A stretch of 64,000 bases of DNA. Origin: Flavilitoribacter nigricans DSM 23189 = NBRC 102662 (GTDB taxonomy: Bacteria > Bacteroidota > Bacteroidia > Chitinophagales > Saprospiraceae). The position numbers and the translations under genes were made by a program. Position 1 is the stretch's first letter; each line of letters opens with the position of its first letter. This document shows, one piece after another, positions 59,625 through 64,000 of the stretch. The stretch lies in assembly GCF_002646595.1 (NCBI RefSeq), contig NZ_PDUD01000004.1, forward strand, positions 207,684 through 271,683. The letters run 5' to 3'. Under the pieces are notes generated by a model, which saw only the letters and a program-made list of their open reading frames with translations, searched no databases and was not told the origin of the DNA.

Positions 59625-62003
59625 TTGGAAGCCTGGGAGGCCTATCTGGACGGCTACCACGGACTGGTCAATGCGCCAACCGGGAGTGGGAAGACTTATT
59701 CTTTGCTGCTACCTATCTTACTGGAATTTATGCGAGAATACCCGGATGCCCGGGAACGTAGCCAAAACGGCTTGCGGGCCATCTGGATCACCCCCATTCG
59801 GGCGTTGACGCGCGAGATCCAGTCTTCGGCCCAGCGGGCCATTCAGGACCTAGGATTGCAGTGGGAGGTCGGTATTCGCTCCGGCGATACCTCATCCTCC
59901 GAACGCCAGAAACAGAAGCGCCGCCCGCCGGAGATCCTGATCACCACGCCGGAAAGTCTGCACCTGCTGTTGGCCAGCAAAGGTTACGAAAAGTTCTTTA
60001 AGGAACTACGATGCGTGGTAACGGATGAATGGCACGAGCTGATGGGCTCCAAACGAGGGGTGCAAATGGAACTGGCCCTGTCCCGCCTGAAGGCGATCTG
60101 CCCGGCGCTGAAAGTATGGGGCATCTCCGCGACCATCGGCAATATGGACGAATCGCTGGCCGTGCTGATGGGCGACAGTTTGCAGCAAGGCCGGGTAAAG
60201 GTAGTTCGGGCGGATATACCAAAAGCTATCGAGGTGGTATCAGTACTGCCGGATGAGATCGAGCGGTTTCCCTGGTCGGGGCACCTGGGACTGAAGATGA
60301 TCGAAAAGGTGTTGCCGATCATCGACGCCAGTCAGAGTACACTTATTTTTACCAATACCCGGGCCCAGTGTGAGATCTGGTACCAGAACCTGCTGGAAGT
60401 GCAGCCGGATCTGGCGGGGGCCATTGCCATGCACCACGGTTCCATTTCCCGTGAACTGCGCGACTGGGTGGAAAATGCCCTGCACGCCAATATGCTCAAA
60501 GCGGTGGTCTGTACCTCCAGTCTGGACCTGGGGGTGGATTTTCGTCCGGTAGAGACGGTCATTCAGATTGGGAGTCCAAAGGGAGTTGCCCGTTTTATGC
60601 AACGCGCGGGGCGGAGCGGGCACCAGCCGGGAGCCACCAGCCGGATCTACTTTGTACCCACCCACAGTTTGGAATTGATGGAAGGGGCCGCCCTACGGCA
60701 GGCGGTAGAAGAACAGCGCCTGGAAAGCCGTATCCCTTACATCCGTTCGTTCGATGTTTTGGTCCAGTACCTGGTCACGCTGGCGGTATCCGACGGCTTT
60801 CGGCCGGAAGAGATCCTGCCCGAAGTACGGAGCACCTTTTCTTTCCACAGTATCAGTGATGCAGAATGGGCCTGGATACTGGATTTTATCACCACCGGAG
60901 GGGCCAGCCTGCACGCTTACGATGAATACCAGAAGGTAGATATTGAAAATGGCGTGTACAAGGTAAGCAGTCGACGGACCGCTTTACAACACCGACTCAG
61001 TATCGGGACGATCGTGGGAAGCGACGCTTTGCAGATCAAATACCTGAAGGGAAGCTATATCGGTACGGTGGAGGAATGGTTCATCGCTCAATTGAAACCG
61101 GGAGATGTCTTCTGGTTTGCCGGGCGGGCCCTGGAACTGGTGCGGATCAAAGAGATGACGGCACTGGTACGTCGGAGTAAATCAACCAAGGGGAAGGTCC
61201 CTTCCTGGCAGGGGGGACGCATGCCGCTTTCCAGTGAGCTTTCTGCCTTTTTGCGGGAAAAAATGGATGAGGCCCACCGGGGAGCATGGGAGGATGTGGA
61301 ACTGAATAAGCTGGCACCACTTTTTGAAGTGCAGTTGGAGCGGTCGGCTATTCCCCGTAAAGATCAGTTCCTAATCGAATATTTTAAAAGTCGGGAGGGC
61401 TACCATTTATTGGTCTATCCGTTTGAAGGACGCTTCGTGCACGAAGGAATGGGCTCTTTACTGGCTTACCGGATCTCCCGCCTGCAGCCGATCTCCTTTT
61501 CCATCGCTATGAATGATTACGGTTTTGAACTGCTGTCCGATATGGAAATACCGGTAGAGGAGGCCCTGGCTAAAGGCCTTTTCTCTACGGAAAATCTAAG
61601 TGACGATATCCACGCCAGCATCAATGAGACCGAGATGGCGCGCCGTCGGTTTCGGGATATTGCCGGTATTGCCGGTCTGGTATTTAAGGGATATCCCGGA
61701 AAGCAAAAGAAAATGAAGCACCTGCAATCGTCTTCCCAACTATTCTTTGACGTTTTCCACGATTACGAACCGGATAACCTGCTGCTGCTCCAGGCCTACG
61801 AAGAAGTACAAACCTTTCAGCTGGAGGAAGCCCGACTGCGCCGGGCGCTGGAACGGATCAGTGAACAGGAGATCCTGCTACAGCGACCACCTAAATTCAC
61901 TCCTTTTTCATTTCCCATCCTGGTAGATCGCCTCCGGGAGCGACTGAGCTCCGAAAAACTGGCGGACCGGATCCGTCGGATGACCTTTGACGGTGTGCGG
62001 TAG
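59625..62003 (+). CDS. LHR-like DEXH-box DNA helicase (ligase-associated type)
   Basis: 792 residues counted from TTG 59625, the first usable start, but the frame is open back to 59541 and the codons in between encode DWFRQQGWRAFPFQLEAWEA, the conserved N-terminus with the Q motif, so the real start is upstream and its codon cannot be identified. Motifs: Walker A APTGSGKT, DEWH in VVTDEWHELMGSKRG, SATIGN (motif III), and in RecA domain 2 STLIFTNTRAQCE and RAGRSGHQPGA. The C-terminal half is the winged-helix plus core of LHR-type helicases (QLKPGDVFWFAGRALELVRI). Known: repair of damaged DNA with a ligase, nuclease and phosphoesterase. None of these partners is present here. Confidence 0.85.
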   Translation: MEAWEAYLDGYHGLVNAPTGSGKTYSLLLPILLEFMREYPDARERSQNGLRAIWITPIRALTREIQSSAQRAIQDLGLQWEVGIRSGDTSSSERQKQKRRPPEILITTPESLHLLLASKGYEKFFKELRCVVTDEWHELMGSKRGVQMELALSRLKAICPALKVWGISATIGNMDESLAVLMGDSLQQGRVKVVRADIPKAIEVVSVLPDEIERFPWSGHLGLKMIEKVLPIIDASQSTLIFTNTRAQCEIWYQNLLEVQPDLAGAIAMHHGSISRELRDWVENALHANMLKAVVCTSSLDLGVDFRPVETVIQIGSPKGVARFMQRAGRSGHQPGATSRIYFVPTHSLELMEGAALRQAVEEQRLESRIPYIRSFDVLVQYLVTLAVSDGFRPEEILPEVRSTFSFHSISDAEWAWILDFITTGGASLHAYDEYQKVDIENGVYKVSSRRTALQHRLSIGTIVGSDALQIKYLKGSYIGTVEEWFIAQLKPGDVFWFAGRALELVRIKEMTALVRRSKSTKGKVPSWQGGRMPLSSELSAFLREKMDEAHRGAWEDVELNKLAPLFEVQLERSAIPRKDQFLIEYFKSREGYHLLVYPFEGRFVHEGMGSLLAYRISRLQPISFSIAMNDYGFELLSDMEIPVEEALAKGLFSTENLSDDIHASINETEMARRRFRDIAGIAGLVFKGYPGKQKKMKHLQSSSQLFFDVFHDYEPDNLLLLQAYEEVQTFQLEEARLRRALERISEQEILLQRPPKFTPFSFPILVDRLRERLSSEKLADRIRRMTFDGVR

Positions 62004-62061
62004 TGTGATCCGGTTTAACCGGGCCAATAAGGATTTTCCAATAGCCAAATCGTGAAGCGGC

Positions 62062-62424
62062 TTACGCCCGCCGGATGATCAGCACCTCCTGATCGGAGAA
62101 TGTCATCCAGGCAAAGTCATACACGTAATGATAGGTTTTACCTCTGCTATTGACGTAAAATCCGGTCAGGTAGTGAAAACGGAACTTTTTCTTTTCGAGG
62201 ATAAGGCGATCCACCTTCTTTTGCTTTTTGTTTTTGCCCATGATCTCCAGGAGGATGGAGCGATTGCGGTGCAGGATCTTATCGGTTTCGCGGACGGTGT
62301 AGGCTGTAGCCCGGCGTAGGCGGACATGGTATTCATTCTTGCAGGCGATGGTGCAGAAGATCTTATCCGAGCGGCCGGAAAAGGGCGATCTGCACAAACG
62401 GCAGCGGCGTTTGGTGGTAGTCAT
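62062..62424 (-). CDS. Small Zn-ribbon protein, function unknown
   Basis: 120 residues from ATG 62424, preferred over a 20-residue-longer start at 62484 because MTTTKRRCRLC is a compact beginning. Four cysteines of a zinc ribbon: CRLCRSPF ... FCTIACKNEYH (C-x2-C and C-x3-C). A basic middle (GKNKKQKKVDRLILEKKKFR) and a strand-rich end (TYHYVYDFAWMTFSDQEVLI) follow. Known family members are widespread in Bacteroidota without experimental function. Possibly a nucleic-acid-binding or ribosome-associated protein. It converges with the helicase gene and stands next to the integrase but has base composition like the rest. Confidence 0.7.
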   Translation of the reverse strand: MTTTKRRCRLCRSPFSGRSDKIFCTIACKNEYHVRLRRATAYTVRETDKILHRNRSILLEIMGKNKKQKKVDRLILEKKKFRFHYLTGFYVNSRGKTYHYVYDFAWMTFSDQEVLIIRRA

Positions 62425-62515
62425 TGTAGAGCGCGTTTTGTTTAGAGTGTGTTTGGGAATTATTAATTGGACTGCAAACGCCACTTTTTCGTTTATACTT
62501 CATCTATTTTTCAGT

Positions 62516-62535
62516 CCGTACCTTTCCCGGTACGG
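62516..62535. repeat. Short hairpin in the gap before the integrase
   Basis: CCGTACC (62516-62522), loop TTTCCC, GGTACGG (62529-62535). The 324-base gap (62425-62748) is otherwise AT-rich. Its end holds the 11-9-11 inverted repeat and a weak promoter. Confidence 0.5.
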
Positions 62536-62647
62536 GCCTGTATAGGTGGGTATGCACTTCAAAATACCCCTCGTCTAAACAAAAAAATGACTGTTTTCGC
62601 CACAAAGAAAAAACCCCAAACGCACTCGTAAAGAGAGCTAAAAGTTA

Positions 62648-62678
62648 TTAACCGTTAAGATCCGATGTTAACGGTTAA
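62648..62678. repeat. 11-9-11 inverted repeat upstream of the integrase
   Basis: TTAACCGTTAA (62648-62658), spacer GATCCGATG, TTAACGGTTAA (62668-62678): perfect arms. Arm and spacer sizes are close to a tyrosine-recombinase core site (for example 11-6-11 for dif). It lies 70 bases before the integrase ATG, so it could equally be an operator. A weak promoter (TTTG at 62702-62705, 20-nt spacer, CTTTTTTG at 62726-62733) is downstream of it. Confidence 0.6.
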
Positions 62679-62748
62679 CCACCACTAAATATGCTAATTC
62701 ATTTGCAATCAGTCAAGCAAGTCGGCTTTTTTGTAAGAAAAAGCAACT

Positions 62749-63876
62749 ATGAAGATCCAGGTTTTTCCGCTTGATTGGGAGGGTAGTAAAAGGATTGGTA
62801 TTAAGCCACTAGGTTTTGATCGGGCCTTTCCGGGTATGATGAAGCAGATAAATGGGAGCCGCTGGACACCGGATGTGCGATGCTGGCACATACCTTATAC
62901 GGCGGAAGCGTATGAGCAATTGAAGTTAATGTTTGGAGAAGGGCAGGTCTTGCCGGTGGCGGAGCGGCCAGGGGAAAGAAAAGAGCAGATCAAAGTGGAT
63001 AGTGGGAAAATAGAACCAGTAAAGTTAAAATATATAGATCAACTGATTCGGTTAGAGGAGCGACTTAGATTACAGCGATATAGCTACAACACGGTGAAAA
63101 CTTATAAATATTTTTTTGCCCAATTTATGAGCTATTATCCTGATTCGGACCCGCAGACATTGGAAAAGGCTGATATTATGAAGTTTTTACTGGAATGCTC
63201 GGCAAAGAAAAAGTGGTCTGATTCTACACAAAATCAGGCAGTTAATGCCATAAAGTTTTACTATGAAAAGGTACTGGGCCAACAACGTACTTATTATGAA
63301 TTGCGGCCACGAAAAGGTACTTCCCTGCCAGGAGTATTTAGTGAACAAGAGATTAAGCTGCTATTTGAAGCGGTTACTAACCTTAAACACCGGTGCATCC
63401 TGATGCTGATCTACAGTGCAGGTTTACGCATCGGCGAGAGCATCAGCTTACGTAAAGAGGATATAAACTTCGATAGGAATACAGTTTTTATAAAGGGTGG
63501 AAAAGGGAAAAAGGATCGTACTTCCGTTCTTTCGGAAAAAATGAAAACTATTATCAATGATTATTTAAAAGCCTACAATCCACAATATTGGTTGTTTGAA
63601 GGACAAGACGGAGGCCAATACAGTACCCGAAGTATCCAGAATGTTTTTCGCCGAGCAGTGAAAACATCTGGTGTAAACCCCTTTTCTACGGTCCATACGC
63701 TTAGACATAGTTTTGCTACGCATCTGTTGGAAAAGGGGATGGATCTTCGCCATATCCAGGTCTTACTTGGCCATAGCTCCAGCAAGACTACAGAGATCTA
63801 TACTCATATTACAGCGAAGTCAAGGGAGAAATTTTGTAGTCCTCTTGACTTTTTAGATATTGGAGATGAATCTTGA
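62749..63876 (+). CDS. Tyrosine recombinase/site-specific integrase
   Basis: 375 residues. N-terminal ~90 residues are an extra domain (KIQVFPLDWEGSKRIGIKPL, WTPDVRCWHIPYTAEAYEQL) seen in some Bacteroidota integrases. Then the SAM-like core-binding domain (~95-195) and the catalytic domain with all key residues: Arg in SAGLRIGE (near 227), Lys in KGGKGKKDR, HTLRHSFATH (His 317, Arg 320), GHSS (His near 343) and the nucleophile Tyr in EIYTHI (near 351). It lacks the additional alpha-helical insert of integron IntI, so it is XerC/D-like. Codon use is AT-richer than in any neighbouring gene, suggesting transfer. The hairpins downstream and inverted repeat upstream are probable sites of action. 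Confidence 0.95.
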   Translation: MKIQVFPLDWEGSKRIGIKPLGFDRAFPGMMKQINGSRWTPDVRCWHIPYTAEAYEQLKLMFGEGQVLPVAERPGERKEQIKVDSGKIEPVKLKYIDQLIRLEERLRLQRYSYNTVKTYKYFFAQFMSYYPDSDPQTLEKADIMKFLLECSAKKKWSDSTQNQAVNAIKFYYEKVLGQQRTYYELRPRKGTSLPGVFSEQEIKLLFEAVTNLKHRCILMLIYSAGLRIGESISLRKEDINFDRNTVFIKGGKGKKDRTSVLSEKMKTIINDYLKAYNPQYWLFEGQDGGQYSTRSIQNVFRRAVKTSGVNPFSTVHTLRHSFATHLLEKGMDLRHIQVLLGHSSSKTTEIYTHITAKSREKFCSPLDFLDIGDES

Positions 63877-63888
63877 GATACAATTTAC

Positions 63889-63922
63889 TATCCGCCATAT
63901 GGCGGATACAAAGATGTTGAAC
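63889..63922. repeat. 20-nt perfect palindrome and GTTGAAC heptamer behind the integrase
   Basis: TATCCGCCATATGGCGGATA at 63889-63908 is its own reverse complement, 12 bases after the integrase stop. GTTGAAC at 63916-63922 matches GTTRRRY, the R' core of integron attC sites. The match is to a short degenerate motif and could be chance. Confidence 0.6.
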
Positions 63923-63925
63923 TAA

Positions 63926-64000
63926 AGCGCCGATACCGGCGCTAGCTAAGGGCCTACCTTAACTTAGTAGAGAAAACTTTTTCTCACCAAATTTCTCTAC
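63926..64000. repeat. Further hairpins at the window end
   Basis: AGCGCCG-ATAC-CGGCGCT (63926-63943, 7 bp). CTAAG (63946-63950) / CTTAG (63963-63967). GTAGAGAAA (63967-63975) / TTTCTCTAC (63992-64000), 9 bp, with an inner GAGAAAA / TTTTCTC (63970-63985). The window ends inside this series, so its full extent is unknown. Confidence 0.55.

Noticed and set aside
63916..63922. Integron attC site proper
   Set aside because: Only a GTTRRRY-like heptamer is present. The matching RYYYAAC partner with the unpaired attC features was not found within the visible sequence, and the integrase lacks the IntI insert.

Overview
The window reads as a chromosomal stretch of a member of the Bacteroidota, most likely the Saprospiria (Lewinella-like). 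The basis is: C-terminal sorting domains of the type IX secretion system of both kinds (type A on a multicopper oxidase and a 1538-residue thrombospondin-3 protein, type B/CHU_C on a 2343-residue adhesin), a lipoprotein TamL-type BamA homologue, promoters matching the Bacteroidota consensus TTTG - ~20 nt - TAnnTTTG, the lack of Shine-Dalgarno sequences, and moderate GC content. No rRNA, tRNA, CRISPR array or complete insertion sequence was seen. The assignment to Saprospiria is inference.

Layout. 0-3.5 kb: the end of a subtilase fused to a SPOR domain, a small membrane protein, a Crp-type regulator followed by a Gdx/SugE guanidinium-type exporter with a hairpin leader, and a MarR regulator with a four-helix membrane protein. 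3.9-13.8 kb: envelope and exported proteins (multicopper oxidase, SH3-like lipoprotein, long coiled-coil protein, class C beta-lactamase-like hydrolase, a BNR-type lipoprotein broken by a one-base frameshift, a TonB-C-like lipoprotein, a TPR protein). 13.8-21.9 kb (minus strand): an S9 peptidase, a CPA-type antiporter, a pair of unknown small genes, and a BlaI/BlaR1-like pair in which the M56 sensor protease carries ankyrin repeats, preceded by a palindromic BlaI-type operator. 22.2-29.3 kb: a giant secreted adhesin with a duplicated beta-helix and twelve ~69-residue repeats. 29.3-37.1 kb: housekeeping and envelope genes (PLP homeostasis protein, TrmH methyltransferase, TamL) and two membrane di-iron fatty acid hydroxylases. 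37.4-47.7 kb: exported M28, S9 and M1 peptidases and the TSP3 protein. 47.8-50.5 kb: a TPR histidine kinase and LytTR response regulator. 50.7-55.8 kb: a GH32 fructan hydrolase, a sugar:H+ symporter and a cytochrome c-linked sugar dehydrogenase, i.e. a small fructan/sugar-use locus. 56.3-59.4 kb: PadR regulator plus ABC permease. 59.6-62.4 kb: an LHR-type DEXH helicase without a visible canonical start, and a Zn-ribbon protein.

The last 1.5 kb differs from the rest: it is visibly AT-richer and holds a tyrosine recombinase with a perfect 11-9-11 inverted repeat upstream and, directly downstream, a run of hairpins led by a perfect 20-nt palindrome and a GTTGAAC heptamer, cut by the window end. 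This looks like the integrase end of a recombination platform or cassette array and is the strongest lead. The second lead is a pair of structured intergenic repeats flanking the sugar dehydrogenase: both keep a 10-bp closing stem although the stem sequences have diverged by compensatory changes.
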